Below, piece by piece: positions 1 to 7,072 of a stretch of DNA of 21,026 bases; the first letter of the stretch is position 1; each line of letters opens with the position of its first letter. The translations under genes were made by a program, and so were the position numbers. Under the pieces are notes generated by a model, which had not been told where the DNA came from, ran no database searches, and saw nothing but the letters and a program-made list of their open reading frames with translations. Origin of the DNA: an uncultured Eubacteriales bacterium (lineage in GTDB: Bacteria; Bacillota; Clostridia; Oscillospirales; QAKW01); assembly GCA_902492505.1 (NCBI GenBank), contig CABULU010000033.1:1-21026 (forward strand). Direction: 5' to 3'.

Positions 1-1
1 A

Positions 2-682
2 TCCACCTACGCCGCACACCCCAACTCAAGATTTACGGCTCCTGCCGTCAACTGTCCCTGCATTTCCGAGGAATTTGACAAAGGCTCCGGCGTTCCGATT
101 TCCGCTATCATCTTCGGCGGTCGCCGCGCAAAGTGCGCTCCGCTTGTATATCAATCAAAGAGCTGGGAAAACGGTGTGTTTATTGGCTCCGCCATGGCTT
201 CAGAGACGACAGCCGCCGCTGCAGGCGCAGTCGGCGTTGTCCGCCGCGACCCGATGGCAATGCTGCCGTTCTGCGGCTACCATATGGGCGACTACTTTGC
301 TCACTGGCTTGAGATGGGCAAAAAGCTTGGCGATAAGGCACCTAAAATATTCAATGTAAACTGGTTCAGAACAGACGACGAAGGCAACTTCATCTGGCCC
401 GGCTTTGGAGATAACATGAGAGTTATCAACTGGATCATTGACCGTTGCGAGGGTAAGGCTGACGCCGTTGAAACCGCAATCGGCTATGTTCCCCGTCCGG
501 AAGATATTGACCTTACAGACCTTGACATGGATATTGAGACACTCAAGAGCATACTTGAGGTCGACAAGGAAATATGGACTAAAGAGGCCGCCGAAATCGA
601 AGAGCATTACAAGAAATTCGGCGATAAACTCCCCAAGGAGCTCAGAGCTCAGCTTGAAACACTTAAAGCAAACCTCAAGTAA
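2..682 (+). CDS. pckG: phosphoenolpyruvate carboxykinase (GTP), C-terminal part
   Basis: The gene is cut by the window start; the last 226 residues are present in frame 2. The enzyme interconverts oxaloacetate and PEP with GTP/GDP in the cytoplasm. In anaerobes it can run in either the gluconeogenic or the CO2-fixing direction. The fragment opens with the HPNSRFTAPA-type stretch and continues with GVPISAIIFGGRR, MASETTAAAAG, VRRDPMAMLPFCGY, NWFRTDDEG and WPGFGDNMRVINWI, which are the hallmarks of the GTP-dependent family rather than the ATP-dependent one. The C-terminal tail is Lys/Glu-rich and looks intact. The gene ends in a strong terminator shared with the convergent gene. A methionine at 176 is inside the domain and is not the start. 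Confidence 0.95.
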   Translation, partial: STYAAHPNSRFTAPAVNCPCISEEFDKGSGVPISAIIFGGRRAKCAPLVYQSKSWENGVFIGSAMASETTAAAAGAVGVVRRDPMAMLPFCGYHMGDYFAHWLEMGKKLGDKAPKIFNVNWFRTDDEGNFIWPGFGDNMRVINWIIDRCEGKADAVETAIGYVPRPEDIDLTDLDMDIETLKSILEVDKEIWTKEAAEIEEHYKKFGDKLPKELRAQLETLKANLK

Positions 683-691
683 TAGTAATAT

Positions 692-725
692 AAAAAACAG
701 CAGGATTGATATCCTGCTGTTTTTT
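692..725. terminator. bidirectional rho-independent terminator between pckG and the anti-sigma-like gene
   Basis: The arms ACAGCAGGAT and ATCCTGCTGT enclose a TGAT loop. An A-run on the left and a T-run on the right let it work on both strands. It lies 10 nt after the pckG stop and just before the stop of the convergent gene. Confidence 0.9.
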
Positions 726-728
726 ATA

Positions 729-1790
729 TTACTTCATCTGATCTCCGCCGAGTATCTCACCGGTATAAAGGTCAACGTATACTTTTTTTCTATCCGTAAA
801 CAGCTCGTTGTCCTTTGAAAAAACAACCGTCCATGCAAGCCTTGTCACCGACGGATAGGCATAGTTTTTATACCCATCGTCTTCATTCCGATAATCGCTG
901 TAAATATAATTCGGCAATACAATCTCAGGCTCAGCCGAAATTTCATATCCCTCCATAATTTTTAATCTTTCTGAGGCCAGTCGGAACGCCGTTTCCTTTG
1001 AAACAGGAACGTCGCTTTCCTTATGGTCGTCAAGCAAAGGAAAATAGAACGAATTCCACGATTCAACCTTCCCGGAAACCGTATTGACTGTTATCCTTAC
1101 CTCCTCGTAAGGATTAACAATATGTTCAACCTGACCGTTTATCTCAATATCATACGCGCGTATAAATGAATAGAGCTTATATTCCCGGCTGACGGGATTC
1201 ACGCCATGATACACATAACCTTTGGCAAAAGGCATCTTTTCATAAAATTCCTTGGCCGATGTCAAAGATTGATCCTTCGATACAGGCTCACCGTCAGACG
1301 ATTCCTTCAAAAGCTCACCAGAAATCAGCGTACCGTCCTGCGCATCTAAGGTTATATTAATATCACCGAAACTCACCCTGGCCTGATTTCTGCTGTATTG
1401 AGTTGCATACTCCATCGTAATTTTCGGAACAAGTCCGTTTCTGTCAATGCCTATCGTATCAAGAATGCTTTCGGCAATACCGATAAAATCGATATCAACG
1501 TCGCCGTCGGCAGCATCTTCACCGTTTGTTTTATCATCAGGTATTTCAATGACAGGCGGCACATCCCCGATATCCTTAGGCGGAGGGAGTCTCCAGGACT
1601 CAATCGCGGCATAACACGCTATGCTTATTACCGCCATTACTGCAACAGCAAGCAAAACGCGCACCGTCACTGCTTTACGCTGTTTTTTGGGCACGCCCGC
1701 CTTAATTCGTATGTTTTTACTGCTATCAAACTTTATGGGTGAAACAGTATCAAGTATGTCATCACTCAAGCTCTCCCAAAATTTATTCAT
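729..1790 (-). CDS. membrane-anchored anti-sigma-like protein
   Basis: A 353-residue protein with a short basic N-terminal part (about residues 1-42, ending KKQRKAVTVR), one membrane segment (about 44-63, LLAVAVMAVISIACYAAI) and a large extracytoplasmic part. The latter begins with an acidic, proline-rich linker and contains two stretches resembling PepSY/YcdB-type propeptide domains (for example VYVDLYTGEILGG near residues 337-349). The start is supported by AAGGTGG 7 nt upstream. It lies 24 nt downstream of an ECF sigma gene on the same strand, the usual arrangement for a sigma factor and its membrane anti-sigma partner. No zinc HxxxCxxC anti-sigma motif is seen, so the anti-sigma role is inferred from position and topology. 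An alternative is a PepSY-like membrane protein that is simply in the sigma factor's regulon. Confidence 0.75.
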   Translation of the reverse strand: MNKFWESLSDDILDTVSPIKFDSSKNIRIKAGVPKKQRKAVTVRVLLAVAVMAVISIACYAAIESWRLPPPKDIGDVPPVIEIPDDKTNGEDAADGDVDIDFIGIAESILDTIGIDRNGLVPKITMEYATQYSRNQARVSFGDINITLDAQDGTLISGELLKESSDGEPVSKDQSLTSAKEFYEKMPFAKGYVYHGVNPVSREYKLYSFIRAYDIEINGQVEHIVNPYEEVRITVNTVSGKVESWNSFYFPLLDDHKESDVPVSKETAFRLASERLKIMEGYEISAEPEIVLPNYIYSDYRNEDDGYKNYAYPSVTRLAWTVVFSKDNELFTDRKKVYVDLYTGEILGGDQMK

Positions 1791-1814
1791 TTTATTTCCA
1801 CCTTTCTTCGGTAA

Positions 1815-2375
1815 TCACTGGTTTTCGGCTATAAACTTACGAAGCTTTTCCCTGCCGCAGCGCACACGCTCATAAACCGAAGTTACGGGAACAGACAGCT
1901 TTGCGGCAATATCTGACGGTTTTAGCTCATAGAAAAAGCGGAGTGTCAATATCTCCCGGTCAGGCTCCGGAAAACTCTGCATATACATCCACACGGAAAG
2001 AACACTCTCCTTGGAAATGAGATTTTCAAGAAGCCGGTCATCGGTTAAAGTCTGCGACGGGTCTTCAAATACGCTGTCAAGAGAGTCCTCACGCCTTCTG
2101 CAAAGCAGCCGCAGCCTGTCAACTGCGCGGCTGCGGGCAATCGCACAAAGATAAGTTTTTAATCCGCCGCGCTCGGAATCATATCTTTGCACATTCTGCC
2201 AAAATTCACAAAAACAGTCTGCCACAACATCTTCAACATCCTCACGCGTACCGACGCCGTGCAGTATACCCGCACATACCGTAAACAACAGCCGCGAATA
2301 TCCGTCAATCAGCTGTTCATATGCACGTGAATTGTGCTCCATCAGCCTTTTTATCAGTTTTTCTTCATTAATCAT
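1815..2375 (-). CDS. ECF-type RNA polymerase sigma factor
   Basis: A 186-residue sigma-70 family protein of extracytoplasmic-function size. Region 2 covers about residues 15-95 (AYEQLIDGYSRLLFTVC, DVVADCFCEFWQNVQRYD, then GGLKTYLCAIARSRAVDRLR). Region 4 covers about 130-180 (PEPDREILTLRFF, then ELKPSDIAAKLSVPVTSVYERV as the helix-turn-helix). No region 1 or 3 is present. The reading frame stays open upstream to 2534, but ATG 2375 is chosen because AAAGGA precedes it at about 8 nt and family similarity begins here. It is followed after 24 nt by the membrane anti-sigma-like gene and is divergent from the lipoprotein gene at 2516. I could not find a convincing ECF-type autoregulatory promoter upstream. 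Confidence 0.9.
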   Translation of the reverse strand: MINEEKLIKRLMEHNSRAYEQLIDGYSRLLFTVCAGILHGVGTREDVEDVVADCFCEFWQNVQRYDSERGGLKTYLCAIARSRAVDRLRLLCRRREDSLDSVFEDPSQTLTDDRLLENLISKESVLSVWMYMQSFPEPDREILTLRFFYELKPSDIAAKLSVPVTSVYERVRCGREKLRKFIAENQ

Positions 2376-2465
2376 AGCAATATTTCCTTTACGGGCTTTA
2401 AAAGCGCTTTCATATAATAATACGAACGTAAATCTAAAATTAGGGATAATTCCATAAATACGGCG

Positions 2466-2494
2466 TTGACAGCTGTCCACTCTGATGATATTAT
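2466..2494 (+). promoter_or_regulatory. vegetative promoter of the lipoprotein gene
   Basis: TTGACA (2466-2471), a 17-nt spacer, then TATTAT (2489-2494). An AAAGGAG ribosome binding site at 2501-2507 and ATG 2516 follow. A second -10-like TATAAT at 2492 would need a 20-nt spacer. Confidence 0.8.
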
Positions 2495-2515
2495 AATATA
2501 AAAGGAGCATATATA

Positions 2516-3256
2516 ATGAAAAAATTAATTTCAACCTTAATAGCTGTCATACTGATTTTTTCTGTATCGGCATGCAAGCCGGAGCCTGCAAAAGAGGATA
2601 ACGATAAAATCAAGGGAAGTCTCAGCGGCAACACGCAGCAGGAGGATAACGATATTCAAAACGATGATGCAGAAAGTAATTACAATGACAAACAAAGCAA
2701 TGATAACAGCGGCGATTCATCCGAACAAAACACCGGCGGACAGGTCTTCACAAGCACCTTCGGAGACTTTAGGCTGACAGCCCCTGATGAAAGCTGGGAA
2801 TTTGCAAATGAAAAAGAATTGCAGGAGCTTGCAAATGCGGTAGATTCCTATGCCGTTACAGACGAAGAAAAGCAGAATATCGAGGCGGCAAAGCAAAGAA
2901 CAGTTTACGATACGCTTCTTAGACACCGTGACAGCACCGCTAATATAATTATTATGTACGAAAATCTATCCATGTCTCAGGACCTTGCAAATGCAGACGC
3001 CATGCAATACGCTGAAGTAATTGCAAGCCAGCTAAACGACATAGGTAATTACACCGTAGACTCACCGCTGACCGTAAGCTTTATAGGAAAGCCTTTTGTG
3101 AGAATGGACGCCACATCAATTCAGCAGGATGGAACGCTGACGCAAACCTACTTAATTAGAAAGATAGACGAATACATTCTTGCCATCTGTCTGACGCCCT
3201 CTAACCTGAACGGTATAACAGTGGATTCAATGATGTCCATGTTTTCACAGCTTTGA
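2516..3256 (+). CDS. lipoprotein of unknown function
   Basis: A 246-residue secreted lipoprotein. Residues 1-19 form a signal peptide and SVSAC gives the lipobox with lipidated Cys20. Residues about 21-80 are a low-complexity, Asp/Asn/Gln/Ser-rich linker that would hold the domain away from the membrane. The folded part (about 80-246) contains FGDFRLTAPDESWEF, a helical segment, and an alternating strand region ending in YLIRKIDEYILAICLT; this layout recalls small alpha/beta lipoprotein domains whose ligand is not known. It has its own consensus promoter and terminator and is divergent from the sigma/anti-sigma pair. It could be a target of that sigma factor, but the promoter read here is vegetative. 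I do not recognise a specific family. Confidence 0.85.
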   Translation: MKKLISTLIAVILIFSVSACKPEPAKEDNDKIKGSLSGNTQQEDNDIQNDDAESNYNDKQSNDNSGDSSEQNTGGQVFTSTFGDFRLTAPDESWEFANEKELQELANAVDSYAVTDEEKQNIEAAKQRTVYDTLLRHRDSTANIIIMYENLSMSQDLANADAMQYAEVIASQLNDIGNYTVDSPLTVSFIGKPFVRMDATSIQQDGTLTQTYLIRKIDEYILAICLTPSNLNGITVDSMMSMFSQL

Positions 3257-3275
3257 TATTTATCTTAAAAAATAA

Positions 3276-3306
3276 AAACGACTCGGAAATTCCGAGCCGT
3301 TTTTTA
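3276..3306. terminator. bidirectional terminator between the lipoprotein and flavodiiron genes
   Basis: The arms AACGACTCGG and CCGAGCCGTT (one mismatch) enclose an AAATT loop, with an A-run before and a T-run after. It serves both convergent genes. Confidence 0.88.
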
Positions 3307-3323
3307 AATTCATTATCTCAAAT

Positions 3324-5117
3324 CTATACTATCTTTTCAAAGTCGGACGCACCGTGCTTACACAGAGGACAAACAAAATCATCCGGCAGGGTTTCACCTT
3401 CATAGACATAACCGCACACCTTGCAGACATAACCCTTGACACCCTCTGTCTGAGGCTTGGGCTTGACATTTTTCTGATAATAAGTATATGTCATAGTCTC
3501 ACGGTCATTCATGACACGCGCTTCTGTTATCTCACAAATAAACATTCCGTGCGTACCAAGATCGACATAGTCAACTGTCTTTAAAGACATAAACGAGTTA
3601 ATGTACAAATTCAAAAACGCAAGTCCGTTATCAGATCGACCGAAGTCAAAACCCGCAAACTTATCCGTATTTCTACCGCTTTGGAATCCAAACCGCTCAA
3701 ATACGGAAAACGGCGCGTCAACAGACAAACAGTTCACATTCATAATACCTGTCTGTTTGATAACATGATGTGAATAATTATCCTTATTGATGGTAACGGC
3801 AATACGATTAGGCGTATTTGTCACCTGCGTTATGGTATTAACTATAAGTCCGTTGTCTCTCTTACCGTCGTTTGAAGTGACAACATAAAGTCCGTACCCT
3901 ATATTAAAAAGTGCCGTTAAATCGTTTTTATCCGCCGTATCGGAAGAACGTGCGATATAATCACGGCAAAGCTCATGCGACAGCTTGTCCAGCTGAGCGA
4001 CAGCATCATCTTTCACTGCCGAATTAATAGTTACAACCGGCTCTGCAAAATCGATTTTTTTAGACTTTTCAAGTCTTTTGCGCATAATTTTAGCAGCCAT
4101 CGGCGCCCACGAGCCGTTTTCAATAAGAGCCACCGTACGGTTTTGAAAATTACGCTCTGTAAGATCACTCAGAAATTCACGCATGGGCGGAAAAATATCC
4201 GCGTTATAGGTCGTTGTCGCAAGCACAAGCTTGCTGTATCTGAATGCGTCCTCTACCGCCTCCGCCATATCGCAGCGCGCAAGGTCAGTCACTACCACTT
4301 TCGGACAGCCGAGAGTACGCAGCTTTTCGGCAAGCAGCTCAACCGCCTTTTTAGTATTACCGTAAACAGAGGTATATGCAATCATTATACCGTCTGTCTC
4401 AGGCTGATATGATGACCATGTATTATAAAGGTCAAGATAATAGCCTAAATTCTCCGTTAGAACAGGCCCGTGAAGCGGACAGATTACAGAAATATCAAGT
4501 CCGGCCGCCTTTTTTAGCAATGACTGAACCTGAGCTCCGTATTTGCCGACAATACCGAAGTAATAGCGCCTTGCCTCACACGCCCAGTCCTCGTCCGCAT
4601 CTAGAGCACCGAATTTACCGAACCCATCGGCGGAAAACAGCACCTTATCGGCAGAATCATAGGTAACCATAACCTCAGGCCAATGTACCATAGGTGCAAA
4701 GACGAATGTAAAGCTGTGCCTTCCGGTTGTGAGTATCTGACCGTCTTCAACAACAATGCGGTTATCAACACGCTCAAAGCTGAAAAAACGATCCATCATT
4801 GCAAAAGTTTTAGCATTTGCAACAATTTCCGCATCGGGGTAGGCACGGGTAAAATTCAAAATATTTGCAGAATGATCCGGCTCCATATGCTGCACAACAA
4901 GATAATCAGGCTTTCTCCCTGCAAGTGCCTCTTCAATATTATCCAGCCATTCATGAGTAAAGCCGATATCCACCGTATCGAATACCGTCACCTTATCATC
5001 CATCACAACGTAAGAGTTATATGCCATGCCGTTGGGAACAATATACTGACCTTCAAACAGATCACCTCTGCGGTCGTTCACACCGACATAAATAATATCT
5101 TCCGTTACTTTCTTCAT
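3324..5117 (-). CDS. flavodiiron protein with fused flavin reductase and rubredoxin modules
   Basis: A 597-residue cytoplasmic flavoprotein that reduces O2 to water or NO to N2O. Residues 1-240 form the metallo-beta-lactamase-like diiron domain with all ligands present: H77-x-E79-x-D81-H82, H145, D164 and H216. Residues 243-385 form the flavodoxin domain with the FMN phosphate loop TSVYGNT (249-255). Residues about 402-550 resemble a flavin-reductase (flavoredoxin) domain. Residues 563-597 are a C-terminal rubredoxin with Cys pairs 565/568 and 583/586. The fusion puts flavin reduction and the rubredoxin electron relay on the same chain as the diiron site. The SD AAGGAG overlaps the stop codon of the upstream rubredoxin gene (gap 15 nt), so the two are co-transcribed. 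Whether O2 or NO is the main substrate cannot be read from the sequence. Confidence 0.95.
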   Translation of the reverse strand: MKKVTEDIIYVGVNDRRGDLFEGQYIVPNGMAYNSYVVMDDKVTVFDTVDIGFTHEWLDNIEEALAGRKPDYLVVQHMEPDHSANILNFTRAYPDAEIVANAKTFAMMDRFFSFERVDNRIVVEDGQILTTGRHSFTFVFAPMVHWPEVMVTYDSADKVLFSADGFGKFGALDADEDWACEARRYYFGIVGKYGAQVQSLLKKAAGLDISVICPLHGPVLTENLGYYLDLYNTWSSYQPETDGIMIAYTSVYGNTKKAVELLAEKLRTLGCPKVVVTDLARCDMAEAVEDAFRYSKLVLATTTYNADIFPPMREFLSDLTERNFQNRTVALIENGSWAPMAAKIMRKRLEKSKKIDFAEPVVTINSAVKDDAVAQLDKLSHELCRDYIARSSDTADKNDLTALFNIGYGLYVVTSNDGKRDNGLIVNTITQVTNTPNRIAVTINKDNYSHHVIKQTGIMNVNCLSVDAPFSVFERFGFQSGRNTDKFAGFDFGRSDNGLAFLNLYINSFMSLKTVDYVDLGTHGMFICEITEARVMNDRETMTYTYYQKNVKPKPQTEGVKGYVCKVCGYVYEGETLPDDFVCPLCKHGASDFEKIV

Positions 5118-5132
5118 TCCCCTGCTCTCTCC

Positions 5133-5288
5133 TTACTCCTCGGAAAACTGATCTTTTCCGACGCCGCATACGGGACATTCAAAATCCTCGGGCAGTTCGG
5201 AAAACTTCGTGCCCGGTGCGATCCCAAGCTCCTCGTCGCCGACAGCCTCGTCATACTCCCAGCCGCATACGTCACAGATATACTTCAT
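5133..5288 (-). CDS. rubredoxin
   Basis: A 51-residue single-domain rubredoxin, MKYICDVCGWEYDEAVGD at the start and FECPVCGVGKDQFSE at the end. The two Cys-x-x-Cys knuckles (Cys5/Cys8 and Cys38/Cys41) bind one iron. The conserved aromatic and acidic residues (Tyr3, Trp10, Tyr12, Phe37) are present. The start is supported by AAAGGAG about 9 nt upstream. It is the first gene of the operon with the flavodiiron protein and is a soluble electron carrier, likely the donor to it or to other peroxide/oxygen-reducing enzymes. The operon therefore encodes two rubredoxin modules, one free and one fused. Confidence 0.95.
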   Translation of the reverse strand: MKYICDVCGWEYDEAVGDEELGIAPGTKFSELPEDFECPVCGVGKDQFSEE

Positions 5289-5310
5289 AACCAACAACTC
5301 CTTTTTTGTC

Positions 5311-5339
5311 TTGATTTTTTTATTATTATAGTATATTAT
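5311..5339 (+). promoter_or_regulatory. promoter of the CRP/FNR-type regulator gene
   Basis: TTGATT (5311-5316), a 17-nt spacer, then TATTAT (5334-5339). The predicted start is near 5346, so the inverted repeat 5352-5367 would lie just downstream of +1 and could give autorepression. It overlaps the leftward promoter. Confidence 0.5.
5325..5330 (-). promoter_or_regulatory. -10 box of the rubredoxin/flavodiiron operon promoter
   Basis: A perfect TATAAT on the minus strand with no good -35 box 17 nt upstream, as expected for an activator-dependent promoter. The predicted transcription start is near 5318, about 30 nt before the rubredoxin ATG. The inverted repeat 5352-5367 is centred at -41.5 relative to this start. 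Confidence 0.65.
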
Positions 5340-5351
5340 TTAATATAAGTA

Positions 5352-5367
5352 TGTTGTTTATACAACA
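5352..5367. promoter_or_regulatory. putative CRP/FNR-type operator
   Basis: A perfect inverted repeat TGTTGT-TTAT-ACAACA (6-nt arms, 4-nt spacer), the right size and form for a CRP/FNR-family dimer. It sits between the divergent regulator and rubredoxin genes. The cognate regulator is inferred to be the neighbouring gene product. Confidence 0.65.
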
Positions 5368-5390
5368 AAAGTAAAAAAATGGTGATTAAA

Positions 5391-6041
5391 ATGAAAGACG
5401 GAATATATAAATGTATGCTTTTTGACGGAATAGAAAAAACGGAAGCGGACATGGTACTCTCAATGTTGGGGGCTGTAAGCAGACGATTTTCAAAAGGCAG
5501 CACGATTTTTGAGCCGGGAAAAAACTCCGGCACACTGGGCATTGTAATTATGGGGCAAATCCAGATAATAAAAGAAGATTACTGGGGAAACCGCACCATA
5601 ATATCTGACATGCGCGAAGGCGATATGTTCGGTGAAGCATCCTGCTGCGATATCAGAGAACTTGTGCCGTTCAGTGTCGTCGCGGTATCGGACGCAGATA
5701 TTATGACAATCGAGCACAGCAGGCTGTTTTGCGGAGGAAAGCTGCCCTGTTCCTGCCATAATCGCCTTCTGTATAACCTAACCCGCTCGCTGGCTGCAAA
5801 AAACAACACTCTATCACGGAAAATATCACATATCACCGAGCGTTCAACACGCGACAAGCTTATGTCATATCTTTCCGAACAGGCTTACCTCTGCGGCAGA
5901 AACAGCTTTAAAATACCGTTTGACAGGCAGGAGCTTGCAGACTATCTTTCGGTAGACAGAAGCGCCATGTCAAACGAGCTTTCTAAAATGCGGCGCGAGG
6001 GACTTATCGATTACCGAAAAAATAATTTCAAGTTTTTATAA
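5391..6041 (+). CDS. CRP/FNR-family transcriptional regulator
   Basis: A 216-residue protein from ATG 5391. An upstream in-frame ATG at 5379 exists, but only the later one has an SD-like GGTGAT at suitable distance. An N-terminal cyclic-nucleotide-binding-type beta roll (GSTIFEPGKNSGTLGIVIMGQI, then REGDMFGEASCC) is followed by a long dimer helix. The C-terminal winged helix contains FDRQELADYLSVDRSAMSNELSKM as the recognition region. Several cysteines are present, including CC in the beta roll and FCGGKLPCSCHNR before the dimer helix, which may bind haem, Fe-S or respond to thiols; the ligand is unknown. Divergent placement from rubredoxin/flavodiiron and the intervening palindrome suggest a regulator of oxygen or nitrosative stress. 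HcpR-like function is possible but not shown. Confidence 0.9.
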   Translation: MKDGIYKCMLFDGIEKTEADMVLSMLGAVSRRFSKGSTIFEPGKNSGTLGIVIMGQIQIIKEDYWGNRTIISDMREGDMFGEASCCDIRELVPFSVVAVSDADIMTIEHSRLFCGGKLPCSCHNRLLYNLTRSLAAKNNTLSRKISHITERSTRDKLMSYLSEQAYLCGRNSFKIPFDRQELADYLSVDRSAMSNELSKMRREGLIDYRKNNFKFL

Positions 6042-6106
6042 GCCTTATCGGCACTGCATGATTTTAGTATTGACGGATAGGGAAAATTTAATTCAGAGGT
6101 TTTTAT

Positions 6107-6346
6107 ATGCTGATAAGCGGAATACGGCTGAAGGTCACACATTGCAGCAAGGAGCTGCTTGAAAGAGTCAAAAAGCAGAGTGGCATGCATGAATGCAGTT
6201 ACAGAATTATCAAAAAGGCGACCGATGCATGTCACAGTGATATATGCTATGTATACACCATTGAAGCGGTAAAAAAAGGTGAAAATTTCAAAACATATCC
6301 GGGCTTTATCCCGCAGGCGAGGGTGCCGGATACGCCGGAGGAATAA
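6107..6346 (+). CDS. stand-alone N-terminal domain of a FAD-dependent dehydrogenase (COG2509-like), truncated
   Basis: A 79-residue product. MLISGIRLKVTHCSKEL, then YRIIKKATDACHSDICYVYTIEAV, matches the small N-terminal domain that opens the large NAD(P)/FAD-dependent oxidoreductases of Clostridia (typical form ...I.LP..H....L..K......I..Y.I.K.S.DAR....I.YVYT.DV). In those proteins a GxGPAGL FAD-binding segment follows; here the frame ends after VPDTPEE and no FAD domain is seen in any frame before the terminator at 6402. An SD-like AGAGG lies 7 nt before ATG. It may be a remnant of a deletion or a deliberately short protein. It lies 65 nt after the CRP/FNR gene on the same strand and may be co-transcribed. 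Family assignment is from pattern memory only. Confidence 0.55.
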   Translation: MLISGIRLKVTHCSKELLERVKKQSGMHECSYRIIKKATDACHSDICYVYTIEAVKKGENFKTYPGFIPQARVPDTPEE

Positions 6347-6401
6347 TGTCAGCTGCGGTTGACGGCATAAAGTGCGCACTTACCATAATATACAGTCATT
6401 C

Positions 6402-6443
6402 AAAATAAAACCTCCTGCTGCAGGGCGGGAGATTTTATTTTTT
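6402..6443. terminator. bidirectional terminator
   Basis: CTCCTGC pairs with GCGGGAG around a TGCAGG loop, with an A-rich left flank and a T-rich right flank. It ends the regulator/truncated gene unit and the convergent nitroreductase. Confidence 0.8.
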
Positions 6444-6951
6444 AAACATACTTTACGGTTTCGGACAACGGCAGTCTGTCAAAGTGTCTTTGTGACGGCT
6501 GAGCATCCTCCGCCGGATAACCTACGACAACAAGACAGCGAGGAACTATATTTTCAGGCAATTCAAACCTGCGTGCAAGCTCGTTTTTATCAAAAATACA
6601 TACCCAGCAGCTTCCGAGTTTCTCGTTTGTCGCTGCAAGCATAATGTGAGTGGCACAGATAGATGCGTCCATCTCCCCGCGGCTTTTACCGTCTGAGTCT
6701 ACCCAGCACTCATTTTCATCACTACAAATGGCAAATATAAGCGGTGCACCGTAAGTACACGGACTTATTCTTCTGAAGTCCGAAATAGCCTTCTCACTGT
6801 GCGCGCAGATAATACGCACCGGCTGCATATTTTTAGCGGTAGGCGCAGTTTGAGCAATTTCAAGAATACGTAAGATTTTATCCTGCTCCACTTTTTTATC
6901 CGAAAAGCTACGCACCGACCAACGTGCTTTAATTATATCATTAAATTCCAA
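6442..6951 (-). CDS. nitroreductase family protein
   Basis: A 169-residue FMN-dependent NAD(P)H oxidoreductase of the nitroreductase fold. Residues near the N-terminus (IIKARWSVRSFSDKKV) give the FMN phosphate contact RxSxRxF. APTAKNMQPVRIIC follows, and the C-terminal half has GSCWVCIFDKNELARRF and the CLVVVGYPAE segment typical of the family. The start is set at TTG 6951 because GGAGG lies 8 nt before it. An ATG at 6966 is also in frame, but that ATG overlaps the SD itself and has only an A-rich leader. It has its own strong promoter and a shared terminator. The physiological substrate is unknown. Confidence 0.9.
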   Translation of the reverse strand: MEFNDIIKARWSVRSFSDKKVEQDKILRILEIAQTAPTAKNMQPVRIICAHSEKAISDFRRISPCTYGAPLIFAICSDENECWVDSDGKSRGEMDASICATHIMLAATNEKLGSCWVCIFDKNELARRFELPENIVPRCLVVVGYPAEDAQPSQRHFDRLPLSETVKYV

Positions 6952-6980
6952 GGATATTTCCTCCATTTTTCTTTTTTAAA

Positions 6981-7009
6981 ATTATATAACTCTCCGAAAA
7001 TATTGTCAA
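6981..7009 (-). promoter_or_regulatory. promoter of the nitroreductase gene
   Basis: On the minus strand, TTGACA (7009-7004), a 17-nt spacer and TATAAT (6986-6981): a full consensus vegetative promoter. It starts the mRNA just upstream of the gene. Confidence 0.85.
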
Positions 7010-7032
7010 TCAGATATTAACAATTCATAATA

Positions 7033-7063
7033 AAAACAGCGCGGCATAGCCACGCTGTTTTTT
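7033..7063 (-). terminator. terminator of the Asn/Gln-repeat gene
   Basis: ACAGCGCGGC and GCCACGCTGT pair with one mismatch around ATA, flanked by A- and T-runs, 10 nt after the stop codon of the gene at 7073. Could also act on the plus strand. Confidence 0.85.
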
Positions 7064-7072
7064 GAGAGGTTG

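Noticed and set aside
2376..2465. ECF-type autoregulatory promoter for the sigma gene
   Set aside because: A GGAAT and a CGTT can be found upstream on the minus strand, but they are 20 nt apart, too far for a usual ECF promoter.
2376..2534. Longer 239-residue version of the sigma factor
   Set aside because: The extra 53 residues have no family similarity, overlap the divergent gene's promoter, and the internal ATG 2375 has a good SD.
4683..5348. 221-residue open frame on the plus strand, antisense to the flavodiiron and rubredoxin genes
   Set aside because: It is a shadow of two clear genes on the other strand, has no SD and no protein-like features.
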